Source: Triatoma infestans
Taxonomy: Eukaryota > Arthropoda > Insecta > Hemiptera > Reduviidae
Length of the DNA stretch: 64,000 nucleotides
Reading direction: 5' to 3'
Assembly: GCA_011037195.1 (NCBI GenBank)
Contig: JAAEAF010003061.1
Span: 1 to 64,000 of the forward strand
The translations under genes and the position numbers were made by a program. Shown piece by piece: positions 36,367 through 46,521 of the stretch. The notes below the pieces were generated by a model, which saw only the letters and a list, made by a program, of their open reading frames with translations, was not told where the DNA came from and ran no database searches. How positions within the stretch are numbered: position 1 is the first letter of the stretch; every line of letters starts with the position of its first letter.

Positions 36367-36492
36367 GCTTTATTTTCTTATGCACGAAATGAATTGGCTC
36401 GTGACTTGCATTCTAAGAATAAAGCGGAGTGTAAACCACCTTCATTGAATCTCATCCAAACAATGGACAAGCGCCACACCTTAAACTTCTAA
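36367..36492 (+). CDS. Candidate terminal exon, unknown product
   Basis: Acceptor TTTCTTTAAATAG is followed by 41 open codons and TAA at 36490-36492. The peptide begins ALFSYARNELARDLHSKNKA, continues ECKPPSLNLIQTMDKRHTLN and ends in F. Codons are richer in GC than the flanking DNA. It starts in phase 0. No upstream partner was located; the phase-0 donor at 5546 is compatible, so an alternative last exon of the IQ gene is conceivable but unproven. Confidence 0.42.
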   Translation, partial: ALFSYARNELARDLHSKNKAECKPPSLNLIQTMDKRHTLNF

Positions 36493-36879
36493 AAACTACT
36501 AATTTCTACATTATCGAACTCCACAATTGTTGAGTTCGAGTAATAAAAAATAAAAATAAAAAAATCTGGTGTGAAATAATCACAAATTCGCAGTGAGATA
36601 ATTATTGACAAATTTGCTTCATACTTGGAATTTTTACTAAATGTTTATTAAAAGTTGGAGAACCTAAATTAGAATAAAAGATATTTTGGAGTGAAGCATG
36701 GCATCTCCCAACTCATACCAGAACCCTTCAAAAAAATCTATATTTTCAGCAAAAAGTTTCTTGTTAGGTTGTTAGTTTTTAAATACGTGTTATTACTACA
36801 CCAAATTCAAAAAATCTGGTGTGAAACACTCACACAACTTTCTCTTAATCCTCTTAATATTTTTGTTTGGCCTTCTGCA

Positions 36880-37420
36880 CTCATGCAGATAGCCATTATT
36901 ATTGTTTCGGACGTTGACGACAAATTTCGTTGGAAAATTTTTCTATTTTGTTTGTGTGTTGGGTGTGTGCATGGATATTAGGGTATTATTGTCTATTACA
37001 CAGTGATATTGTTCGTCTTTATGTACCTGTACAAATCCAAATATATATCGTCTTTATTGTGTATCAAAATGGTGTGTAAATTTGGTGGTACCTGATTTAG
37101 TGATATCAAATTAGTCCGTACTAATGCCTTCCACAGCTGATCTCTATCGTGTGTGTATTTTTCGCAGGCTAATATTATGTGTCTAGAGTTGGCAATGGAT
37201 ATTTGATCACAAGAGCAGAATGGGTCAATTGTGACGCCTATGCGGGCTAGGTGATGCGGTGAATAGTTATGATTAAATCTCTAAGCCTGTTTATTGTAGT
37301 GTAAAACTTTCTATTTTCGGAATAACTATGGAACCAGGGTTTTCGGGGTATTGTAATGTGATGGTGTGATGATGTGTATAGGTAGCTTGTGGCGTGAGCG
37401 TCTTAGCGAAAAGGGCTTGT
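36880..37420 (-). mobile_element. LINE tail
   Basis: Minus-strand translation includes NHNYSPHHLARIGVTIDPFC, SCDQISIANSRHIILACEKY and RDQLWKALVRTNLISL, a terminal-knuckle region (C-x-C ... H ... C). It lies between the two convergent candidate exons. Family not assigned. Confidence 0.6.
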
Positions 37421-37555
37421 ATGTATATACGGTTAAGAGAGAAGTATTAGTAATAATTAAGAGATTACACTGCTTTTATAAATACATATATTATTCATTA
37501 AGCAAGTTTAAGTATATTACAATATCCCACTGTATCTTAATAAAATAACGTTTAT

Positions 37556-37744
37556 CTAGAATAAAGGCAAATATCTATCATTGGCACTGAGCAATTCCTG
37601 AAGTAGTGTTTCGATGTTTCCACTTTGATTTCTAGCACAAGTCTGTCTTAAAATATCTCTTCTCTTTGTTTCTTCAATTCCTCCCCTGTTAGGAGAAGGA
37701 GGTAGTACAATGCCAGTAACTGGACTTCTTCTACCTGGCTGGCC
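37556..37744 (-). CDS. Candidate terminal exon, unknown product
   Basis: After a weak acceptor (CAAAAG, 37745-37750) a 62-codon open frame begins GQPGRRSPVTGIVLPPSPNR, continues GGIEETKRRDILRQTCARNQ and SGNIETLLQELLSANDRYLP, and ends LF with TAG at 37556-37558. Pro/Ser/Arg content and non-AT codons look coding. The upstream minus-strand candidate at 37861-37985 ends in phase 1, while this exon needs phase 0, so either a further exon lies between them or one boundary is wrong. It sits tail-to-tail with the plus-strand terminal exon at 36367-36492. Confidence 0.42.
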   Translation of the reverse strand, partial: GQPGRRSPVTGIVLPPSPNRGGIEETKRRDILRQTCARNQSGNIETLLQELLSANDRYLPLF

Positions 37745-37860
37745 CTTTTGCAAGGGTATGTCACATATTTTAATAATTTTGATTTATTTATAAATTCATA
37801 TATTTTAATGTTTTGCATCCATCACAGTATACCAGTTTTGTAGGGATCTGTAAAATTTAC

Positions 37861-37985
37861 CTTTTCGGGTTGATGATTTTGTATACCATTCTTCCCATCT
37901 ATGATGGGATGATCCAGATGTAGATAATTGATCTACGGAAATTGCATTAGAGCAGCCATTTTTGCCCCGGGGAATAGAAAAGTCT
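37861..37985 (-). CDS. Candidate internal exon, unknown product
   Basis: The frame reads KDFSIPRGKNGCSNAISVDQ, then LSTSGSSHHRWEEWYTKSST and RK, and meets a strong donor AAAAG|GTAAAT at 37859-37860. Composition (Gly, Ser, Trp, Arg) is unlike the AT-rich surroundings. The upstream boundary is not certain: an RF1 repeat end (plus orientation, TTTCACATCAGATTTT) lies directly beyond 37988. Product not recognised. Confidence 0.38.
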
Positions 37986-38100
37986 TTGGCGTGTTTCACA
38001 TCAGATTTTTTTTTTTCTTCTTCAGGTGATCTCAAAACAAGTATTTCCAAAAATTTGACACGAATGCAATACTTTCTCTTACTAGGAGTAAGAAAGAGTA

Positions 38101-39590
38101 ATTATGGTTTGTTTTTTTTTAGTCGAAAAAGTTTATTTTTTCTCCCGACATTAAACTTTTTCAAAGTTGACTTTTTTTTTTGGCCCGTTACACTGTCTTC
38201 CGTTATATTTTAAATATTTTGTTTCGTTTAATACGCTAACTTCATGAATATCATTCTATGAATTTTTTTTACGTTAATGAAACACTATTTAAATAATTAG
38301 TCTTCTCCGAAAAAAAAAAAATAATGTTTTAGGCACGCCCATTAATTATTTTTTTTCCTATTATAGATTTAAATAAAAAATGCTAATTATCAAAATATTA
38401 GGAAATAGATAGGCCGCAATGTTCTCCTTTGATTTTTTAATTTTAAAAAGTTAAAACTTCCCTATGTTCAGAATGTTGTTTATAATTTAGACTAACCATT
38501 ATAGAATAGGGCAAGAGGGTCTTAGAAAGTTAATAGCTACCTTGTTCTCTTCTCATCTTATTAAAATTTAATCTCAATTTTTATAGTTTGAACGGTGAAT
38601 TTTAAATAGGCGCCTAGCTTTCAAAAAATTATATTTATTACATTCCATATTAAGTGATAAGATAGGAATAGTAAAAGGATGTATTATAAGTTATTTTTCT
38701 ATTAAAAGTGTTATACAGAGTAATATGAATGAGTATATTTAGAAATATGATGGAATTTAATTAAATTTATTAGATTTAAATTCTATTCACAGTGAAAGTA
38801 AAATCAATTCTTCAAAGTACCAATCAATAAAAACGGACAGACAAGAGAGTTATAAATAGCATTGTCCTCGGTGTTTTATATGTACGAGATAAGTTACTTG
38901 CTGCTCTTAATTAGTTCAAGTACAACATCTCCAATTTTATACAAATAAGAATAGTACAATGTCAAACACTATTTGCTGTATCTCTGTTTAATTAATTTTT
39001 TTATTCGGTCATAAACTTTAGTGAATCTGAAGATCCTTAAAATAAACTCTTGTATTTTGACATTCATGATATAAACAGGACGTTTCCAACTTATGAAAAA
39101 AATTAACAGGATCCAAAAAAAAAATTATTATTGCAATCACTTTAATTTAAATTTCCAGTACGCTAACAAAATCAGACAAATGAAATCTTTCAAACTGTGA
39201 AGTTATGCTCAGATAAAGAAGATATAAAATTACTAAGATATACAGGGGTGTCCGAATGAAGATTTCGCTACTGTAACTTTCTTATTTTATGGAATTCGGA
39301 GATGCGAATTTGTTTTTATTAAATTCTTTCACACTTGGACGTTTTTACATCCTTTTGAAAAATCTAATCATTCAGTACCAAAAAAAAAAACCATCCTATT
39401 TTCGCAATATTTTTAAATTACGTTAAAAAAAAAAAATGGCGGAAATATTTTAAAATCTGTTGTCATTCACAAGATATTGAATTTATCATTTCCTAGATTT
39501 AAAAAACTCCTTTTCTTTATATACTTGACTGTTATTGTTTAATCCATGATTACCTTTAATCATTAAAAACTGTCTTCGTATAACAGATTT
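38101..39590. other. AT-rich DNA without a supported gene
   Basis: An RF1 left-module fragment ends at about 38100 (minus orientation). The rest is AT-rich with several A- and T-runs; no gene seen. Confidence 0.45.
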
Positions 39591-39594
39591 TATT

Positions 39595-40345
39595 ACTTTC
39601 TCTTACTCCTAGTAAGAGAAATTATTGTAATAGTGTCAAATTTTCGATATCGGTTTTCATCGGTAATATCCGTTTTGAGGTCCCCTGAGTCCAAAAATTG
39701 ATTTTAGAAAATGGTCTCTGTGTGTGTATGTATGTACGTATGTGTATGAGAACAGCATAGCTCAAAAACGAAAAATCACAGAAAGTTCAAACTTGATATT
39801 CCGTTAAGGTATTACCATAGGATCCGACAGTAGGTTATCTGTCAAAATTTCTCAATCGGAAGTACCGCTTTACAGAATGTTTTTTTCTTTACTTTTTTGC
39901 GATTTTCTCAAAAATGGCTCCAACGATTTTCTTGAAACTTTAAATACCAACTAAACATGCAAAAGAGCTACTACAACTTTTATTTCCAACATTTCTCCGA
40001 GAAAATTCTATTTAAGGGTACTTTTGGGGGAAATGTGGGGTTACGGGTCGTCTAAAGTACTATTTCAGTTATTACACAATTCTATCATCTAAATAATATT
40101 AGATACAATTAAATATGTTGTTGAAATCCCAAGTTTAAAAAAATTTGATGACCGAATTGCGTTTTTACTGAACAGTTTCTTCAGTTTTTATGATTTTCTC
40201 CATAAAAAGTACCGAAGAATTTCATTAAAGTTGATATAACTAACTATAAAATTTGTCAATCACAATTTTGAAAACTGGAGTAAAAGAAGCTGTGTCAGAG
40301 TGAAAGTACATAAGTAAGAGAAAAATCACACCACTTTTTTTTTTT
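39595..40345 (+). repeat. RF1 repeat copy
   Basis: The exact left end ACTTTCTCTTACTCC is at 39595-39609, followed by the left module and units starting near 39856 and 40151 (295 bp apart). The right end is degenerate (GGAGTAAAAGAAGC). Confidence 0.82.
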
Positions 40346-40365
40346 TAAATTCAATTTAGTATTAT

Positions 40366-41290
40366 TATTTCTCTTACTCCTAGTAAGAGGAAGTATTGTA
40401 ATGTGTCAAATTTCTATATCGAATTTACACCGGAAATATCCGTTTTGAGGTCCCCCCTGAATCCAAAAAGCTGGTTTTTAGAAAATCGTGTATGTGTGTG
40501 TGTGTACATATACATATATATGAACAGCATAGCTCAAAAACGAAAAATCGTAGAAAGGTCAAACGTGATGTTCCGTTTAGTTATCACCATGGGATCTGAC
40601 AGTACGTTACCTGTCAAAATTCCTCAACCGGAAGTACCACTTTACTAAATGTTTTTTTTTTTCACTTTCTTGCGATTTTCTCAAAAATGGCTTCCGACGA
40701 TTTTCTTTAAACTTGGTATATCAACTACAATACAAAAATCTACAACTTTTATTTAAAACTTTCTCTGGAAAATTCATTTAAGGGCCTTGGGGGGGGGGGG
40801 AGGGGAGATTTTCCTCTAAAGTGCTATTTCAGTTTACTATATAATTCTATCATCTAAATAATATTAATTAGAATTAAATGTGTTGTTGAAATTCCGAGTT
40901 TGAAAAAATCGGATGACCGGAAGTGCGTTTTTCCTGAAATGTATTTTCCAGTTTTCTGGTATTTTCTCGAAAACGGCTCGAATGATTTTCTTTAAACAAG
41001 GAATGTGAACAACAAATTTTATTGAACCAAGTGCTACAACTTTTATTTGAATCATTTCTCCTGGTAAAGTCACTTAAGGGGGCTTATGGATGTGGGGTAG
41101 AATTATGTTTTTCTCTAAAGTGCTATCATACATAGCTGATTATACAATTCTACCATCCAAAAAAAAATTAATTAGAAATAAATAGATTGCCATAATTCCG
41201 TGTTTCAAGCAAATTAGTAAACCGGAAAAGTGCGCTTGTACTGAACAATTTTTCAGTTTTCGACGAACTCAGTGGGATTGTTGAAGTTTC
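40366..41290 (+). repeat. RF1 repeat copy, three internal units
   Basis: Left end at 40366-40380; ACCGG unit starts at 40627, 40916 and 41221, giving periods of 289 and 305 bp. It follows the copy at 39595-40345 in the same orientation, only about 20 bp away. Confidence 0.85.
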
Positions 41291-41699
41291 ATCAATGTGC
41301 AGTTACCATTTCAAGTTTAATGGAAATCGTTGCTATGGTTTTCGAGATAATTCTAAATACTCAAAAATCTATTCCGTTAAGTCCCCCACTTCTGGTTAAA
41401 TGATTTTCTTCAATTTTGGACTTTTAGCACTTCTTCTATTTTATATTAATTCCAAATATATTGTGAGCCATATATTGTGTTGAAGAGGTTACATAATTGT
41501 TCCCTCAGAACGCATCAAAATTCAATTTTCCCGGAAAAATGCTTCAAATAAAACTAAAAAGGATTCATTTACGTAGACAGTACACAAAGTTAACTAATTT
41601 CGAAAATGGTAAATTTGCTCTGACGATAAATGAAAATCCGAAACCGGTCAGGATTATGCATGCTACGAGGGCTAAAATATTAGATGTTGCGGACCAATT

Positions 41700-42380
41700 C
41701 ACATATTCAACAATTACGAAAAATCATTAGCGCCGTTTTTGAGAAACTCGGAAAAAGTAAAAAAAAAAAATTCAGGGAACAGGCACTTCCGGTTGATGGT
41801 ATTTGGCCGAAACCTTCGTGTCCAGATGTGGTGGTAGTACCTAAACAAAATACAAGTTTGGGCTTGCAGCGATTTTTCGTGTTTTTTTTTTGTTTTTTTA
41901 ATTGTTTGTGGGGAGGGACTAAGCCCTATGCTATCCAATGCCCTTCTGGGCCCATATAGATAATCCAAAATTCGGAGCCTTTTCAGTGCACTGCCGCCCT
42001 CCGAACAGACAGTGTTCTCTCGTTACAGACAACATTGTCCATCACCTGACACTGAGCTGTAAGAGGCCTCGGAAGGAAAAAATCTAAGGGCAGCAGCTGG
42101 ACTCGAACCCGTGTGCTCCGCGTTGCTAGTCCAGCACACTACCACTGAGCTAAACCCCTCCTTGATTTTTAGTGTTTGATACACTCTTCAACACAGACAA
42201 ACACACACTATATATAAATATATACATATATATATATATATATATGCAGACCATTCGCTAAAAACATTTTATTCGTATTCAGGGGACCTCAAATCATCTA
42301 TTTCCGGTGAAAACCTCAATTTCAAGAATTTGACACGATCGCAACATTTCCTCTTACCAGAAGGGTAAATGAAAGTAAAA
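41700..42380 (-). repeat. RF1 repeat copy split by a SINE
   Basis: The complement of an internal unit (41700-41800, with GGCACTTCCGGTTGATGG) and the left-module phrase GCAGCGATTTTTCGTG lie left of a SINE. The remaining left module, with a microsatellite (CA/TA, 42185-42246) and ATTTGACACGATCGCAACAT, lies right of it. Confidence 0.75.
41885..42163 (-). mobile_element. tRNA-derived SINE, complete
   Basis: On the minus strand a tRNA-like head (about 42162-42092) has box A TAGCTCAGTGG (42152-42142) and box B GGTTCGAGTCC (42109-42099). A body containing CACTGAAAAGGCTC follows, with an A-rich tail at 41885-41900. GATTTTTCGTGTTT (41871-41884) and GATTTTTAGTGTTT (42164-42177) form a 14-bp target duplication with one mismatch. 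The head is not a functional tRNA gene. Confidence 0.85.
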
Positions 42381-42773
42381 AGCCAGTTGACATTCGTATT
42401 ATATCACAGATTTTGTTTGTACACAGTGAAATTCGATATCTCAAAATAATCTGAAAAGTACTAGTGCGAACGAATTCAATAAAACAAAACGTTCCTTAAA
42501 ATCCCAAAAAAATAAGCAAGTGACAGATGTGGTCATCTTTACAATGGCATTCTATATATATATATGTGTGTGTGTGTGTGAGTGTGTGTGTGTGTGTGTG
42601 TATATGTTTGTGTCTGCGTCTGTGATCGTGAAATTTCACTTTAATTAATCGCGGAATATTCAGCAGACTTCTACTATTCTTTTCAGTCCAGTAAATGATA
42701 TAGCTTTGTTTCAAGTTATATCAAACACTAATATTATTTCTTAGCAAATGAAACCCTATATCAGCCTTTTTAG

Positions 42774-42868
42774 GGAGGGACAAACTGAGCATCGATCGAC
42801 AAGATATGCGGCTGCAAAAATTAATTCGCAAACAATTGGGAGCTGTGATTTGTTATATTATACGCTAA
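42774..42868 (+). CDS. Candidate terminal exon, unknown product
   Basis: Acceptor ATCAGCCTTTTTAG is followed by two bases and 30 codons starting RDKLSIDRQDMRLQKLIRKQ, then LGAVICYIIR and TAA at 42866-42868. A further open stretch (DKNRNDIFPRMSAEHL) follows at about 42908, and an AATAAA lies at 43079. Short, so chance remains possible. Confidence 0.25.
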
Positions 42869-43317
42869 AAGCTTTTTTTTTTTTACATTGAAAATTTCTA
42901 TGGGAGGTTATTTGATAAAAATCGTAATGATATCTTCCCCCGAATGAGTGCCGAACATTTACGGAGTCAGTCGAACCAGTTACCGACATTAATAAATTAT
43001 ACTGTTTGTATTTGTGTAACCAATTTCGTATTCAAACTGTATGTGTGGTAGAATAGAAACGTGTAACTTGTGCAAATACAATAAAGTATTGTTAAAATTA
43101 ATTCGGCGTCTTTTTTCTTTACATTTAATCTGTGTGATTATAAAACCTTAAAAAAAACTTTAACATATTCTTAAGTGGGATAACCCATAACCAAGAATTT
43201 GTGTATTATTTTTGTGTTTACTTCTGCTATTTTCTAGACTGGGTTTTAAAAAAAACCAATAAACATTTTCAACGTTTGACTTTTTCGTGAAAAATGTTTT
43301 TTTTTGTTTTTTTTTTA

Positions 43318-43541
43318 GGAGTAGAGTGCTCCTGGAAGGTCTATCCCCACTCCAGACGTATATTTCTTTAGTTAAGGGAGGTGAAGTAGCAGTAGCAGTC
43401 CACCTTGAAGATTTGGGTAGCGTGCCGCCTCTTTCTCAGAATGTCAACTGGAGCAGCTCGCTAAGAGAAAGCTCACTGGGTTCTTCTGGAAGAGATGCTG
43501 AAGGGATTCTAGAATTTCAGGAGCACTTCGCCATTGCATAG
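43318..43541 (+). other. Unassigned open frame after a T-tract and AG
   Basis: TTTTTTTTTTAG at 43306-43317 precedes an open frame reading SRVLLEGLSPLQTYISLVKG, EVAVAVHLEDLGSVPPLSQN and SSLRESSLGSSGRDAEGILE to a stop at 43539. It is GC-richer than its surroundings. It could be an exon, or part of a decayed element adjoining 43647-44945. I do not recognise it. Confidence 0.25.
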
Positions 43542-43546
43542 GTTAA

Positions 43547-43577
43547 TACTGTAATGGACACTGAGTCCATTACAGTA
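43547..43577. repeat. Perfect 13-bp palindrome
   Basis: TACTGTAATGGAC (43547-43559) and GTCCATTACAGTA (43565-43577) are exact complements around ACTGA. No T-run follows. Confidence 0.7.
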
Positions 43578-43646
43578 AAAAGATCCTTTTACTATCATAA
43601 CTATCTGGAGCCTCAATAACCTCAATAGAAAATATCCAAAACAGGA

Positions 43647-44945
43647 TTTAATATCTGCGCTATGCTCCAAAAGGAGAATGTGTACTCGAACATTTAAGTT
43701 GGTATTTTGACGATGTATTTCGGTTTGACCTATATTTGATTTTTACTCGGACAAATCGAGTATCGAAAAAAATTTTCCTCCCCCAAGCGTCTGAGAAAAC
43801 TCATGGCCTTATGGAATATGGCCCAATGAGTCTTAAGCGCATTATGTCGGTTCTTCCGTAAGTCCACCAGAAGACCCTATCACTGAAGTCTTGGTTTATC
43901 TAACTCAGCAGTACGAATCTCCATAGAAAGTTACCCATAGTTCTAAAAAGATCGGCAAAGACTAGAACTTATAGTGTTGGAGTTCTAAAATAGTAGGTTA
44001 ATGTAGGAGAAGACTTAATAGTCTCGCTTGGAGGAGCAGAGTGGACCTCTTGTGGGTCATAGAGAGCAGTGAGAGAGAGAGCGGGGGAGACTTCTTCGGG
44101 CACCTATTAATAATCACAATAAGAAGTTATAGATCTGGATGATTGTCCAGATTGGCTGCGAGCCTGAGGCGCCTCTTTATCTGAGCCTTCGAAAATACAC
44201 AAATATCAGCCTCAATGTTAACTAAGAATTATACCTCAGAGGTGTTGTCCATACGTGGTTTGCAAGATTTTTCATGCATACGCGGCGTAATACTGACGAT
44301 CTTGAAAAATAGGGCAGACTTTGTATCTTTAATCAGCAATAGATACTGATACTTCAAGTGGACACAGAGTCGACATAAGGACCGGCAACTTATTTCACAA
44401 ATTTGAAAGAATTGCATCAACTTTTATGCCGACTTTTAAAAAATTTGTGGGCGAAAGAGCTTACCATGTGCTGTGGGCAGCTCCCCCAATCTTCAGACTA
44501 GTTGTAATCAGAATAACATCGACTAGACCACATCCTCATCTTATCCCACCATATGACGACATCAAATCCCGACAGACACCATTGTCCAAATCCCGACCAT
44601 TGTCTCCATGAGTTTGCGTAATGTTGCAACGTAGCTTGTTCGACTATCTGTGAGAGCTGAACTGATCTGTCATCCGCACTGATGTGGTACTAAAAAGGTC
44701 AGCGAAGTATGGGAAAATACAAATGGAATCAACGTACACTCAACAATTTGCCTAAATATCTCGCAAGAAAATACATAATTTTTCTCAACCGCTTCATAGC
44801 AGGAAGCTATTTCGACAATCGTCTTGCCTGGGTAAAATCAAATCCCAGTCAAACCGGCAAACAACGTCAATTCGCCAAAACCGTTTAAATGTTCGAGTGC
44901 CTATTCTCCTTTTGACCTCAGTAATGCGAAGCAGATATATCAATA
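43647..44945. mobile_element. Element with long diverged terminal inverted repeats
   Basis: AATATCTGCGC...AAAAGGAGAAT...ACTCGAACATTTAA...GGTTTGAC...TTTGATTTTTAC...GAGAAAA (43647-43800) returns as the complement over about 44780-44942. A direct repeat (CTAAAAAGATCGGCAAAG at 43942, CTAAAAAGGTCAGCGAAG at 44693) lies inside. The interior is GC-richer than flanks and has no convincing open frame. A non-autonomous DNA transposon or fold-back element is likely. Confidence 0.55.
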
Positions 44946-45114
44946 TAAAGAGAAACTAATAATACTTCAGATAAAAATACCATTTCAAATTTCATTGGAA
45001 AAAACATTTTTATAATGGTGTTTTCAAGATATTTTATAAATAATTCTAAAATAATTAATTTATCCCATTTTTTATGCATTTATTATCCACCATGCTTATA
45101 TTTACCGTTTTTAG

Positions 45115-45197
45115 TTTAGGTATACCTAGAATTTACATTTGGACTATGCATCAAACTTGTCAAGTGCGCCGCAGTAGATCACGATATCGGAGAATTG
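45115..45197 (+). CDS. Candidate internal exon, unknown product
   Basis: Acceptor TACCGTTTTTAG is followed by an open frame containing IYIWTMHQTCQVRRSRSRYR and a good donor AATTG|GTAAGAG. The exit phase is 1. A possible next acceptor (TTTTTTGTTGAAG) precedes 45359 and continues in phase for about 13 codons to TGA at 45397-45399. Product not recognised. Confidence 0.27.
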
Positions 45198-46379
45198 GTA
45201 AGAGTGAAAATTCTCAAGTTCCATCCTGGCCTTTGGAACTCAGGGGAAATATTCATTATTCCAAAAATGACTTCCTTTTTTTTACATAGAATCGATTTTC
45301 ATTTGCATTTCATGGGTCGGAATGCATGTTATAGATCTTAATTTATTTTTTGTTGAAGAAGCTGCACCTGAGGCGATCTGGGCTCCTTACTCCATTTGAA
45401 AGTGCAGAAATGCTGCGTGGATTGAATTACCCGGGTTGTGCATTGACTAGGCACTAGATGTAAGGATGAAATAAATATTGCGGTAAGAAAGCATTATATT
45501 TACTCCTATACTTTCCGAGTTCTTTTAGAAAACGAAACTTTTATGTTTACTGAACCTTATAGATAATTTTTCATCCGATCTGACTTTAAGCATTAGTTTT
45601 ATTTTTCATCAGTTATGAAATATACTTTTGTCAACATATATATTACCGTTTAAACCAGTTTTGCAATTGATTGAAGATACTTTTTTCGCTGTAAGTTTGG
45701 CAGTCCCTGACTCAGCTAGATGTTATCTAAGTTGGAGGTAATTATGGCATATTTTTCAGAACTAGGTTTTGCTGAAAAAACTAAATTTATCTTTCTTTTG
45801 TTGGCATTAAAACAAGTAGTTAGGTATGAATAAAAACATATTTTAACACAAAAATAATGCCTTTTTTTATTAATATACAACTATTTCCATCATTTTCTTC
45901 ATTTACTATACAATAAACATCAGGTACAAATCAAATATACAAATTTATGTATCATTACAAATTCACAATAAATACAAAAAATATATTCAAAAAAGGCAAC
46001 AATATATTTCTTTTGATTTATATATTATTTTATTAAAGAAAATTAATAATCTATTAAAATATTCCAAGTCTATAAAATTTATCTCTCTTTAATAATTTCA
46101 ATATAAATTCTAAATATATATCTAAATTATAATCTTTTGTATTTATTCAATACATATATACACAAAGGGAGTTTTATTTCGATTTTTAATTTCATTATAT
46201 AGAGAGGAAAAAGGGTCAAGATAAGATCTAAGTTAAAAAAATAAGTTGGACAATATTCTTTGGGGGCTAGGGACGTATGACAAGGACGAATTTCATGTTC
46301 AGTCTTGAAAGTCAGGATAACGTAGGACATCTTGTGAAAAAAAAAGGAAGGGGAAATTCAATAATATAATCTCTAATTT

Positions 46380-46521
46380 TCAATAGAACGAACCCCAAGA
46401 TTCTACAGATGAAGGTAAATAAGCAGAAGTTATTGGTTTAGGTGGTCCTTCTGGCACACACTGGAAGGTGTAGTTCGCACCACAGTTATTATCCCAATAC
46501 TCTTCTCCATTAACTATATAT
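46380..46521 (-). CDS. PPP1R3-type gene, last exon
   Basis: The 142-bp exon completes the Lys codon of FALK, continues YIVNGEEYWDNNCGANY (the CBM21 polysaccharide-contact end), then a 29-residue tail ending WGSFY and TGA. Downstream on the minus strand an AATAAA-type signal occurs at 46142-46147; others lie nearby, so the true poly(A) site is not fixed. Confidence 0.92.

Noticed and set aside
42092..42162. tRNA gene
   Set aside because: A and B boxes are present, but it is the head of a SINE with target duplication, and the arms do not form a proper tRNA.
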